DNA from: Aquabacter sp040755535
Lineage (GTDB): Bacteria; Pseudomonadota; Alphaproteobacteria; Rhizobiales; Xanthobacteraceae
Length of the DNA: 64,000 bases
NCBI GenBank assembly: GCA_040755535.1
Contig: JBFMAV010000011.1
Span: 23,588 to 87,587, forward strand
Direction: 5' to 3'
The notes below the pieces were generated by a model. The model saw only the letters and a list, made by a program, of their open reading frames with translations, was not told the origin of the DNA and searched no databases. Each line of letters begins with the position of its first letter. Position 1 is the stretch's first letter. Of the stretch, positions 31,930-39,843 are shown one piece after another. The translations under genes were made by a program, and so were the position numbers.

Positions 31930-33735
31930 ATGGTCAAGGCGACGTCCGATGCCTCGAAGCCCGAGGGACTCACGGAGCCCTCGCGCCGGGACCTCTTCAC
32001 CTCCGGTGCCGCGCTTCTCGGGGCGAGCCTCCTGCCGAAAATAGCGCAAGCCGGCGACATGCCGACCCGCGCGCCGGCGCCGCTGAAGGCGCCGGAATCC
32101 CCGCCGGGCGGCTACAACATCCTGTTCATCCTGGTGGACCAGGAGCACTTCTTCGAGGACTGGCCGTTCCCGGTGCCGGGTCGCGAATGGATCAAGGCCA
32201 ACGGCATCACCTTCACCAACCATCAGGCCGCGTCCTGCGTGTGCTCGCCGGCCCGTTCGACGGTCTATACCGGCCACCACATCCCCCAGACGGGCATCTA
32301 CGACAACGCCAATTCCCTGTGGCAGGCGGACATGTCCACGGACGTGAAGACCGTGGGCCACCGCCTCGCGCAACTGGGCTATCACGCCACCTACCAGGGC
32401 AAGTGGCACCTCTCCGTCAATCTCGACCAGGTGGCCCATGCCATCGACGCGCCGCTGCTGGAATATCGCAAGATCATCGAGAGCTACGGCTTCGACGACT
32501 TCTTCGGCGTTGGCGACATCAACGACCGGACCTTGGGCGGCTACAATTACGACGACACCACCACCGCCTTCGTGACGCGCTGGCTCCGCACCAAGGGGCT
32601 GGAGATGAGCAAGGAGGGCAAGCCCTGGTACCTGGCGGTGAATTTCGTCAATCCGCACGACGTGATGTTCATCAATTCCGACCTTCCCGGCCAGACGGTT
32701 CAGGGCAAGCGTTCGTCCATGCCCATCGCCCGCGCGCCGGACAATGAACTTTATGCCGCGACCTGGGACGTGCCTTTGCCGTCCACCCGCACCCAGCCCT
32801 TCAACGCGCCCGGCCGCCCGCCCGCGCAGCACACCTATCAGGAGGTGATCGACCTGCTGGTCGGAGAGTGGCCAGACGAGGATCGCCGCTGGCGGGTGCT
32901 CCAGAACTACTATTTCAACTGCATCCGCGATTGCGATATCCAGGTGACGCGCGTGCTGGAGGCCATCAGGGCCAACGGCATGTCGGACAACACCATCATC
33001 GTGTTCACGGCCGACCATGGCGAACTGGGCGGCCATCATCAGATGCGCGGCAAGGGCAATTGCACCTACCGCCAGCAGACCCATCTGCCGCTGATGATCG
33101 TCCATCCCGCCTATCCCGGTGGCCTGACCTGCGATGCCGTCACGTCCCAGGTGGACTTGACCCCCACCATCCTGGCGCTCACCGGCGCTCCGCCGGAAAA
33201 GCTGAAGCAGGTGGGTAGCGGCCTGCCGGGCCATGATTTCTCGAAGCTCCTCGGCGCCCCGAGCAATGCCAAGGCGGATACGCTGCGGCCGGGCTCGCTG
33301 TTCTGCTACAATATGTTGAGCTACCAGGATGCCCGCTGGGCCAAGCACTTCGATGTGCGCTCCAGCGGCATGACCCAGGCCCAGACCATCGCGGCCATGA
33401 AGGCCAACCCGCCGGACTTCAAGCTGCGCTGCTCCATCCGCAGCGTGTTCGACGGCCGCTACCGCTTCTCGCGCTATTTCTCGCCGGAGGGCTTCAACAC
33501 GCCCGGCACCTGGGAGGAATTGACCGCCAAGAACGACCTCGAACTCTATGACCTGCAGAATGATCCGGAGGAAGTGGACAACCTCGCCATGTCGGGCAAG
33601 GCGTCGCGCGAGATGATCATGTCCCTGAACGCCAAGCTCAACGGTCTCATCGCCGCCGAAGTGGGCGTGGACGACGGCAGCTTCATGCCATTCAAGGACG
33701 GGCAATGGATCTTTCCGTCCGCCAGCGAACGGTGA
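31930..33735 (+). CDS. Tat-exported sulfatase (type I, formylglycine-dependent)
   Basis: 601 residues. A twin-arginine signal (SRRDLFTSGAALLGASLL) suggests export folded to the periplasm. The sulfatase core begins NILFILVDQEHFFEDWPF. The formylglycine motif is ASCVCSPARSTVYTGHH, with Cys105 in C-x-P-x-R. Metal-binding FTADHGELGGHH lies near residue 360. The C-terminus has the usual small subdomain (LELYDLQNDPEEVDNLA). Cleaves sulfate esters; substrate unknown. Its position after the uronate genes suggests a sulfated sugar, but transcriptional linkage is not shown. No formylglycine-generating enzyme is in the window. GGGAGGG precedes the ATG. Confidence 0.92.
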   Translation: MVKATSDASKPEGLTEPSRRDLFTSGAALLGASLLPKIAQAGDMPTRAPAPLKAPESPPGGYNILFILVDQEHFFEDWPFPVPGREWIKANGITFTNHQAASCVCSPARSTVYTGHHIPQTGIYDNANSLWQADMSTDVKTVGHRLAQLGYHATYQGKWHLSVNLDQVAHAIDAPLLEYRKIIESYGFDDFFGVGDINDRTLGGYNYDDTTTAFVTRWLRTKGLEMSKEGKPWYLAVNFVNPHDVMFINSDLPGQTVQGKRSSMPIARAPDNELYAATWDVPLPSTRTQPFNAPGRPPAQHTYQEVIDLLVGEWPDEDRRWRVLQNYYFNCIRDCDIQVTRVLEAIRANGMSDNTIIVFTADHGELGGHHQMRGKGNCTYRQQTHLPLMIVHPAYPGGLTCDAVTSQVDLTPTILALTGAPPEKLKQVGSGLPGHDFSKLLGAPSNAKADTLRPGSLFCYNMLSYQDARWAKHFDVRSSGMTQAQTIAAMKANPPDFKLRCSIRSVFDGRYRFSRYFSPEGFNTPGTWEELTAKNDLELYDLQNDPEEVDNLAMSGKASREMIMSLNAKLNGLIAAEVGVDDGSFMPFKDGQWIFPSASER

Positions 33736-33742
33736 CGCAAAG

Positions 33743-33761
33743 GGCCGGCCGCGTGCCGGCC
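33743..33761 (+). terminator. Hairpin after the sulfatase gene
   Basis: GGCCGGC / GCCGGCC with a 5-base loop, eight bases after the stop. No T-run, so termination is only possible. Confidence 0.4.
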
Positions 33762-33848
33762 TCCAAGAGGCGTGAAGGTGTTGTGTTCACTTCTCGGGGC
33801 GGCGGCCCGCCTCGTGCTTGGCCGCGCGGATTGCCGTGCTCGGATGCT

Positions 33849-35531
33849 TTACGCCGCGCGCAGGCCGGCGATGAAATCGCCCACTTCGTCCTTGAGCTGA
33901 TGGGCTTGAACCGACAAGGATTTCGACAGCGACATCAATTGCTCTGACGCGGCGCCCGTGCTTGAGGCGGCATGGCTCACGCCCCCGATATTGAGGGAGA
34001 CCTCTTCCGTGCGCTGAGCGGCGCGGTGGGTGTTCTGCGCGATTTCCCGCGTCGCGCCGCCTTGCTGTTCGACCGCGCTCGCCACCGCCGAGGAGATGTT
34101 CTGAACGTCGTCGATGGTGGCGGAAATCTGCGCGATTGAATCCACGGTCAGTGTCGTTGCGGATTGGATTTCCGTGATCCTCTGGTGGATGTCGTCGGTC
34201 GCCTTGGCGGTCTGGGCGGCCAATTCCTTCACTTCCGCCGCCACGACGCTGAATCCCCGGCCCGCCTCTCCCGCGCGGGCCGCTTCGATCGTGGCATTGA
34301 GCGCGAGCAGATTGGTCTGCGACGCAATCGCCTTGATCAGTTCGATGACCTGGCCAATGGCGCTCGCCGAGCGCATCAGTTGCTGGATGTTCGCATCGGT
34401 GTGGACCGCATGGGCGGCGGCCTGGGTGGCGATTTCCGAGGAATGGGTGACTTTCCCGCAGATGTCCTGCACGGAGGTGGCCAGTTCTTCGGTGGCGGAG
34501 GCCACCGTCTGCACATTCGAAAGAGAGTCCGCCGCCGCTGCCGAGACGGTCTGGGCCTGTCGCTTGGTTTCTTCCGCGGATGCGGACAAATTCTGCGCGG
34601 CCATCTGCACCTCGTTGGAGGTGGCGACGAACCGGGCCGCAAGCTGCCCCATGGAGGTCTCAAAGCGTTCGGCGATGGCGGCCCGTTCCTCAATGAGGCG
34701 CGCGGCATTGCGCTGCTCCACCCTTTCCTGCTCCGCGTGAAGCCGTTCGGCTTCCAGCAGACCCAGGCGGAACGTCTCAAGTCCGCGCGCCAGATCGCCG
34801 ATTTCATCGCGCCGATGCTGAGCGGGAATCTCCACGTCGAGCTGGTGCGAGGTCAGCTGCGCGACATTCTCCACAGCACGCCCGAGCGGCCGGGTGATGC
34901 CGATCACCACCCCCAGGCCGCAGGCCAAAATCGTGAGCAGCAGCGCGGCGGCGCTGATCAGGAGCAAAATCGACGTTTGGCCGATGGTGCTCGCGGCCTC
35001 CGCTTCGTTCCTTTGCGTGAACGCGTTCGCAAATTCCACGGCATCGTCGATCGTGACGCGGTGCAGTTCGAACGCCTTGTCGAGCTCGCGCAGGGCCTCT
35101 TTGGCCTTGCCCATGTTGCCGGAGAGCAAAGCGGGGAAGAAGGTCTCAATCCCGACATTCCAGAACCGGTCCGATTCAGAGGAGATGACGTTGATCTTTG
35201 CGGCGACCTCAGGGGGAATATCCGCTGCCGCCCAATAATGGATCCGGTCGGTGAAGTCGGCGTTCAATTTCTTGAAGGTCCGATAATAGTCCCGCGCCTT
35301 CTCCGGGTGGCTTTCAGCGAGATGCGCCGCCAGCAGCGCCTCGACCGCGAACATGGGCGGCGGCAGAATGTCGGCAATCAGGTCTTTGCCGAAAATGATG
35401 TTTTCGTAGCTCTTGCTGCCGATCTTGGTTCGGTTGAACCCGGAAATGGCGAGCACGGCGGTAACGCCCATCACGATGACAAGGATCGTGCTGGCGATTG
35501 CCGTCCAATGGGACATTCGAAGCTTGAGCAT
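33849..35531 (-). CDS. Transmembrane methyl-accepting chemotaxis protein
   Basis: 560 residues. A membrane segment (about 10-30), a helical periplasmic sensor of about 150 residues (four-helix-bundle type), a second membrane segment (about 186-210, LLLISAAALLLTILACGLGV), then HAMP (TRPLGRAVENVAQLTSHQ) and a long coiled-coil signalling domain whose tip is IKAIASQTNLLALNATIEAA. It senses an unidentified periplasmic ligand and signals to CheA/CheW encoded elsewhere. No che genes are adjacent. It is monocistronic between the sulfatase and the phenylacetate cluster. Confidence 0.93.
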   Translation of the reverse strand: MLKLRMSHWTAIASTILVIVMGVTAVLAISGFNRTKIGSKSYENIIFGKDLIADILPPPMFAVEALLAAHLAESHPEKARDYYRTFKKLNADFTDRIHYWAAADIPPEVAAKINVISSESDRFWNVGIETFFPALLSGNMGKAKEALRELDKAFELHRVTIDDAVEFANAFTQRNEAEAASTIGQTSILLLISAAALLLTILACGLGVVIGITRPLGRAVENVAQLTSHQLDVEIPAQHRRDEIGDLARGLETFRLGLLEAERLHAEQERVEQRNAARLIEERAAIAERFETSMGQLAARFVATSNEVQMAAQNLSASAEETKRQAQTVSAAAADSLSNVQTVASATEELATSVQDICGKVTHSSEIATQAAAHAVHTDANIQQLMRSASAIGQVIELIKAIASQTNLLALNATIEAARAGEAGRGFSVVAAEVKELAAQTAKATDDIHQRITEIQSATTLTVDSIAQISATIDDVQNISSAVASAVEQQGGATREIAQNTHRAAQRTEEVSLNIGGVSHAASSTGAASEQLMSLSKSLSVQAHQLKDEVGDFIAGLRAA

Positions 35532-35788
35532 GACCGGAGCCGCTGAGGATAAATACCGGCCGGCTTTATATCAGCTGGAACTGTCCTACAGGTTGCGGGG
35601 CGCGGGGTTTTGTATCCAGAATGGGCGGTCAGCCGTTCCAGATTGGGACATTCTGGGACCGCTTTCCCGGCAAGACCGTCGCCCCGGCGCGACGCCCGGG
35701 TTCTGGTGATCCTCCCTCACCCTGACCGTCAATCCCGAGCGGAATGGCCGGCCCGAGGGGCCGACCCTTCTGTATGGCGGGGACCGCC

Positions 35789-37123
35789 TCACTCCTTCGG
35801 GCGGTTGTCCACCACGCGCTTGGCCTTGCCCATGGAGCGTTCGAGGGTGCCCGGCGGCTGGATGGTGACGCGGGTGGTGACGCCCACCGTCGCCTTGATG
35901 CGGTGGATCAGGCGCTCGGCATGGGCGATGAGCCCCTCGCCGTCCCAATGCTCCTCGCGGGCCTCCGCATGGATGGTCATCTCGTCCATCCGGCCCTTGC
36001 GGGTCAGCTCGATCTGGAAATGGCCGGCGCACCATTCGGTGGCGAGCAGCGCCTCCTCGATCTGGGTGGGGAACACATTGACGCCGCGCAGGATCATCAT
36101 GTCGTCCGAGCGGCCCGTCACCTTCTGCATGCGCCGCATGCCGGGACGCGCCGTGCCGGGCAGGAGGCGCGTGAGGTCGCGGGTGCGATAGCGGATGACC
36201 GGGAAGGCTTCCTTGGTCAGCGAGGTGAAGACCAGCTCGCCCTCCGACCCCTCGGGCAAGACCTCGCCGGTCTCGGGATCGATGATCTCGGGATAGAAAT
36301 GATCTTCCCAGATGTGCAGGCCGTCCTTGGTCTCCACGCATTCCTGCGCGACGCCGGGGCCGATGACTTCCGAAAGGCCGTAAATGTCGGTGGCATCCAG
36401 CGCGAAGGCGCGCTCGATTTCCTGGCGCATGGAATTGGTCCAGGGCTCGGCGCCGAAGATCCCGTATTTGAGCGAGCTTTCGCGCGGGTCCAGCCCGGCT
36501 TTCGCGAACCCGTCCTGGATCGCGAGCATATAGCTCGGCGTCACCATGATGACCTCGGGCTTGAAGTCGGTGATGAGCTGAACCTGGCGCTCGGTCATGC
36601 CGCCGGACATGGGAATGACCGTGCAGCCGAGCCGCTCCGCGCCATAATGGGCGCCGAGGCCGCCGGTGAACAGGCCATAGCCATAGGCCACATGCACCAT
36701 CATGCCGGGGCGCGCGCCCGCCGCGCGGATCGAGCGGGCCATCACGCTCGCCCACATGTCAATGTCGGCGGCGGTATAGCCGACCACGATGGGCTTGCCC
36801 GTGGTGCCCGAGGAGCCATGGATGCGCGCCAGCTTCTCGCGCGGCACCGCGAACAGGCCGAAGGGATAATTGTCCCGCAGGTCCTTCTTCACCGTGAAGG
36901 GGAATTTGGCGAGGTCCGACAGGTCCTTGAAGTCGTCGGGATGGACCCCGGCCGCGTCGAACTGCGCGCGATAGTGCGGCACATTCTCATAGGCATGCTT
37001 CAGCGACCAGGCGAGGCGCTGGCGCTGGAGCGCCATGATCTCGTCGCGGGAGGCGCGCTCGGCGGCGTCGAGGCCGTTCTTCACATCGCCATCGAAGCTC
37101 TTGGCTGCGGGCACCATGTTCAT
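35789..37123 (-). CDS. paaK: Phenylacetate-CoA ligase
   Basis: 444 residues. The adenylate-forming P-loop HGSSGTTGKPIVVGY, the PaaK-specific AYGYGLFTGGLGAHYGAERL, and GRSDDMMILRGVNVFPTQIE near the C-terminus are diagnostic. It activates phenylacetate to phenylacetyl-CoA with ATP, the first step of the aerobic hybrid pathway. Third gene of the leftward paaG-paaI-paaK operon, 12 bp after paaI. Confidence 0.95.
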   Translation of the reverse strand: MNMVPAAKSFDGDVKNGLDAAERASRDEIMALQRQRLAWSLKHAYENVPHYRAQFDAAGVHPDDFKDLSDLAKFPFTVKKDLRDNYPFGLFAVPREKLARIHGSSGTTGKPIVVGYTAADIDMWASVMARSIRAAGARPGMMVHVAYGYGLFTGGLGAHYGAERLGCTVIPMSGGMTERQVQLITDFKPEVIMVTPSYMLAIQDGFAKAGLDPRESSLKYGIFGAEPWTNSMRQEIERAFALDATDIYGLSEVIGPGVAQECVETKDGLHIWEDHFYPEIIDPETGEVLPEGSEGELVFTSLTKEAFPVIRYRTRDLTRLLPGTARPGMRRMQKVTGRSDDMMILRGVNVFPTQIEEALLATEWCAGHFQIELTRKGRMDEMTIHAEAREEHWDGEGLIAHAERLIHRIKATVGVTTRVTIQPPGTLERSMGKAKRVVDNRPKE

Positions 37124-37135
37124 CGTCTCCTCCGC

Positions 37136-37597
37136 TCAACCTTTTGTCTTTTCATCTTGCGGGATGATCGCGCCGCCAATGGCGCGCGAATGGCCCCGAA
37201 ATTCCGCGATCAGGACGCCGTCCTGGGTCACGCTCACATCATAGATGCCGGATCGCCCGGCGCGCGTGACCTCGCGGGCAGTGGCGATGAGCTCATGGCC
37301 CCGCCGGCCGGGGCGCAGGAAGCTGATGGAGCAATGCGCCGCCACCGTGCGCTCGTCATAGGTGTTGCAGGCAAAAGCGAAGGCGCTGTCGGCCAGCGCG
37401 AAGATGAAGCCGCCATGGGCCGTGCCGTGGCCGTTCACCATATGGTCGCCAAGCCGCATGGCGAGCACCGCACGGCCAGGCGCGATCTCGCGGATTTCGA
37501 CGCCGAGGCCTTGGCTCGCCCCGTCCGTGACCCACATGGTCTCGGCACACAGCCGCGCGGTCTCCTCGGGCGAGCGAAGGCTGTCCACGGCGCTCAT
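37136..37597 (-). CDS. paaI: PaaI hotdog-fold acyl-CoA thioesterase
   Basis: 153 residues, hotdog fold. The active-site segment NGHGTAHGGFIFALADSAFA with its Asp is typical of PaaI. It hydrolyses hydroxyphenylacetyl-CoA and related dead-end CoA esters, releasing CoA when the pathway stalls. The ATG overlaps the paaG stop (ATGA). A longer frame continues upstream inside paaG and is rejected. Confidence 0.93.
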   Translation of the reverse strand: MSAVDSLRSPEETARLCAETMWVTDGASQGLGVEIREIAPGRAVLAMRLGDHMVNGHGTAHGGFIFALADSAFAFACNTYDERTVAAHCSISFLRPGRRGHELIATAREVTRAGRSGIYDVSVTQDGVLIAEFRGHSRAIGGAIIPQDEKTKG

Positions 37598-38382
37598 TTC
37601 GCCCGTCCGGTGAAGTTTGGCGCGCGCTTCTCCATGAATGCCTTGGTGCCCTCGGCATAATCGGGCGAGCGGCCCGCCTGGCGCTGGAGATCGCGCTCCA
37701 GATCGAGCTGGTCGTCGAGGCCGTTGCCGGCGCTGGCATTGAGCGCCTGTTTGGTGAGGCCAAGGCCATAGGTGGGCTGGGTGGCGAAATGGGCGGCGAG
37801 CTTTTCCGCCTCGGCCATGAGGTCGGCATCCTCGACCGCCTTCCAGATCATGCCCCATTCCGCTGCCTGCGTCGCGGAGACAGGCTCCGCCAGCATCATG
37901 AGCGCGCGGGCGCGGGCATCGCCCACGAGGCGGGGCAGGAAGAAGGTGCCGCCGGAATCCGGCACGAGGCCGATCTTGGAAAAGGCCTGGATGAACTTGG
38001 CGGAGGTCGAAGCCAGGACGATGTCGCAGGCGAGCGCGATATTGGCGCCGGCCCCGGCCGCGACCCCGTTCACCGCGCAGATGACCGGCTTGTTCAGCGC
38101 GCGGATGCGGCGCACGAGCGGGTTGTAGAAGGTCTCGATGGTGGCGCCGAGGTCGGGCGCCTCGGTGAGGCCGACGCGGGCGGAAAGGTCTTGCCCCGCG
38201 CAGAAGCCGCGCCCGGCGCCGGTCAGCAGCACCGCGCGGCAGGTTTCGTCCGCGGCGGCGGCGTCGAGCGCATCACGCAGCGCGAGGTGCAGCGCCTCGT
38301 TGAAGGAGTTGAGGCGGTCAGGCCGGTTCAGGGTCAGCAGGGTCCAGCCGTCGCGGCGGTCCACGAGGAGCACGCTCTCCAC
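37594..38382 (-). CDS. paaG: Ring-1,2-epoxyphenylacetyl-CoA isomerase (crotonase family)
   Basis: 262 residues. Crotonase motifs: TLNRPDRLNSFNEAL, the oxyanion-hole GRGFCAGQDLSARVG and NGVAAGAGANIALACDIVLA, and the catalytic Asp region SKIGLVPDSGGTFFLPRLVG. PaaG rearranges the ring epoxide to oxepin-CoA and later isomerises a beta-oxidation intermediate. First gene of the leftward paa operon, starting about 40 bp from the palindromic operator. Confidence 0.93.
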   Translation of the reverse strand: MESVLLVDRRDGWTLLTLNRPDRLNSFNEALHLALRDALDAAAADETCRAVLLTGAGRGFCAGQDLSARVGLTEAPDLGATIETFYNPLVRRIRALNKPVICAVNGVAAGAGANIALACDIVLASTSAKFIQAFSKIGLVPDSGGTFFLPRLVGDARARALMMLAEPVSATQAAEWGMIWKAVEDADLMAEAEKLAAHFATQPTYGLGLTKQALNASAGNGLDDQLDLERDLQRQAGRSPDYAEGTKAFMEKRAPNFTGRAK

Positions 38383-38419
38383 TCTTTCCTCCCATGCGGC
38401 CCTTGGTCTGGGCTCTTGA

Positions 38420-38441
38420 ATTAACCGATCGATCGGTTAAT
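38420..38441. promoter_or_regulatory. Perfect 22-bp palindrome in the divergent paa promoter, probable TetR-type (PaaR) operator
   Basis: The half-site ATTAACCGATC is followed immediately by its exact reverse complement. It lies between paaG (leftward) and paaJ (rightward). TetR-family PaaR repressors control phenylacetate genes in many proteobacteria, so PaaR with phenylacetyl-CoA as effector is the likely user; no regulator gene is in the window. Confidence 0.8.
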
Positions 38442-38633
38442 CTTTAGCTCAAGGGGCACGCTTGTCAACACGACAGGAACGCTGCGCCACAGGGAGGATT
38501 GGATGAGCCATCACAGGGCCGCGCGGCCCGTGTCGATGCGCGCCGCACAGCGCGTTGGCGCTCCGTCATCCTCCCCCGCTACACCCTGCGTGCCGGCGCT
38601 CGCGCGCCCCGCTGTGATTTTTGGGAGATCGTC

Positions 38634-39842
38634 ATGACGCATGCCTATATCTGCGACTTCGCCCGCACGCCCATCGGCCGCTATGCCGGCGCGCTCAAGG
38701 ACGTGCGGGCGGACGATCTCGCCGCCCATCCGATCCGCGTGCTGAAGGACCGCAATCCCGGCGTGGACTGGGACGCGGTGGACGACGTTATCCTCGGCTG
38801 CGCCAACCAGGCGGGCGAGGACAATCGCGACGTGGCCCGCATGGCGGTGCTGCTGGCGGGCCTGCCCGTGAGCGCGCCGGGCACCACCGTGAACCGGCTG
38901 TGCGGCTCCGGGCTCGACGCGGTGGGCATCGGCGCGCGCGCCATCCTCACCGGCGATGCCGACCTCATCCTCGCGGGCGGCGTGGAGAGCATGACGCGCG
39001 CGCCCTTCGTGCAGGGCAAGGCCACCGAAGCCTTCTCCCGCCAGGCGGAGATCTATGACACCACCATCGGCTGGCGCTTCGTGAACCCGCTCATGAAGGC
39101 GCAATACGGCGTGGATTCCATGCCCGAGACCGCCGAGAATGTGGCGGAGGACTTCCAGATCTCGCGCGCCGACCAGGATCTGTTCGCCTATCGCTCGCAG
39201 CAGCGCACCAAGGCCGCCCAGGCCTCCGGCTTTTTCGCCCGCGAGATCGCGCCCATCGACATCAAGGGCAAGAAGGGCGCGGTGACCACCGTGTCCGTGG
39301 ACGAGCATCCGCGCGGCGACACCACGCTGGAGCAACTGGCGGCGCTGAAGGCGCCGTTCCGCAAGGAGGGGGGCTCGGTGACCGCCGGCAATGCCTCGGG
39401 CGTCAATGACGGGGCGGGCGCGCTCATCTTGGCCTCCGAGGCGGCGGTGAAGAAATATGGCCTCACGCCGCGCGCCCGCGTGGTCTCGGTGGTGCAGGCG
39501 GGCGTCGCGCCCCGCATCATGGGCATCGGCCCCGCCCCCGCCACGCTGAAGCTGCTGGAGCGAAACAAGCTCGCGCTGGACGATATCGACCTGATCGAAT
39601 TGAACGAGGCCTTCGCCTCCCAGGCCCTGGCCGTGCTGCGCCAGCTTGGCCTGCCGGACGATGCGGAACATGTGAACCCCCACGGAGGGGCCATCGCGCT
39701 CGGACATCCCCTCGGCATGTCCGGCGCGCGGCTCGCCATGACGGCGGTGAGCGCGCTGGAGGCGCGCGGCGGCACGCGCGCCATCGCCACCATGTGCATC
39801 GGCGTCGGCCAGGGCATCGCCGCTTTGATCGAGCGGGTCTGA
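38634..39842 (+). CDS. paaJ: 3-oxoadipyl-CoA/3-oxo-5,6-dehydrosuberyl-CoA thiolase
   Basis: 402 residues. The active Cys is in VNRLCGSGLDAVGIGARAI (near residue 91), with NPHGGAIALGHPLGMSGAR and TMCIGVGQG near the C-terminus, the full thiolase triad. The subfamily (PaaJ/PcaF) fits the operon. It makes the two thiolytic cleavages that release acetyl-CoA. Start at 38634 with GGGAG upstream; the frame extends upstream but overlaps the control region. Followed one base later by the paaFH-like fusion gene. Confidence 0.94.
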   Translation: MTHAYICDFARTPIGRYAGALKDVRADDLAAHPIRVLKDRNPGVDWDAVDDVILGCANQAGEDNRDVARMAVLLAGLPVSAPGTTVNRLCGSGLDAVGIGARAILTGDADLILAGGVESMTRAPFVQGKATEAFSRQAEIYDTTIGWRFVNPLMKAQYGVDSMPETAENVAEDFQISRADQDLFAYRSQQRTKAAQASGFFAREIAPIDIKGKKGAVTTVSVDEHPRGDTTLEQLAALKAPFRKEGGSVTAGNASGVNDGAGALILASEAAVKKYGLTPRARVVSVVQAGVAPRIMGIGPAPATLKLLERNKLALDDIDLIELNEAFASQALAVLRQLGLPDDAEHVNPHGGAIALGHPLGMSGARLAMTAVSALEARGGTRAIATMCIGVGQGIAALIERV

Positions 39843-39843
39843 G

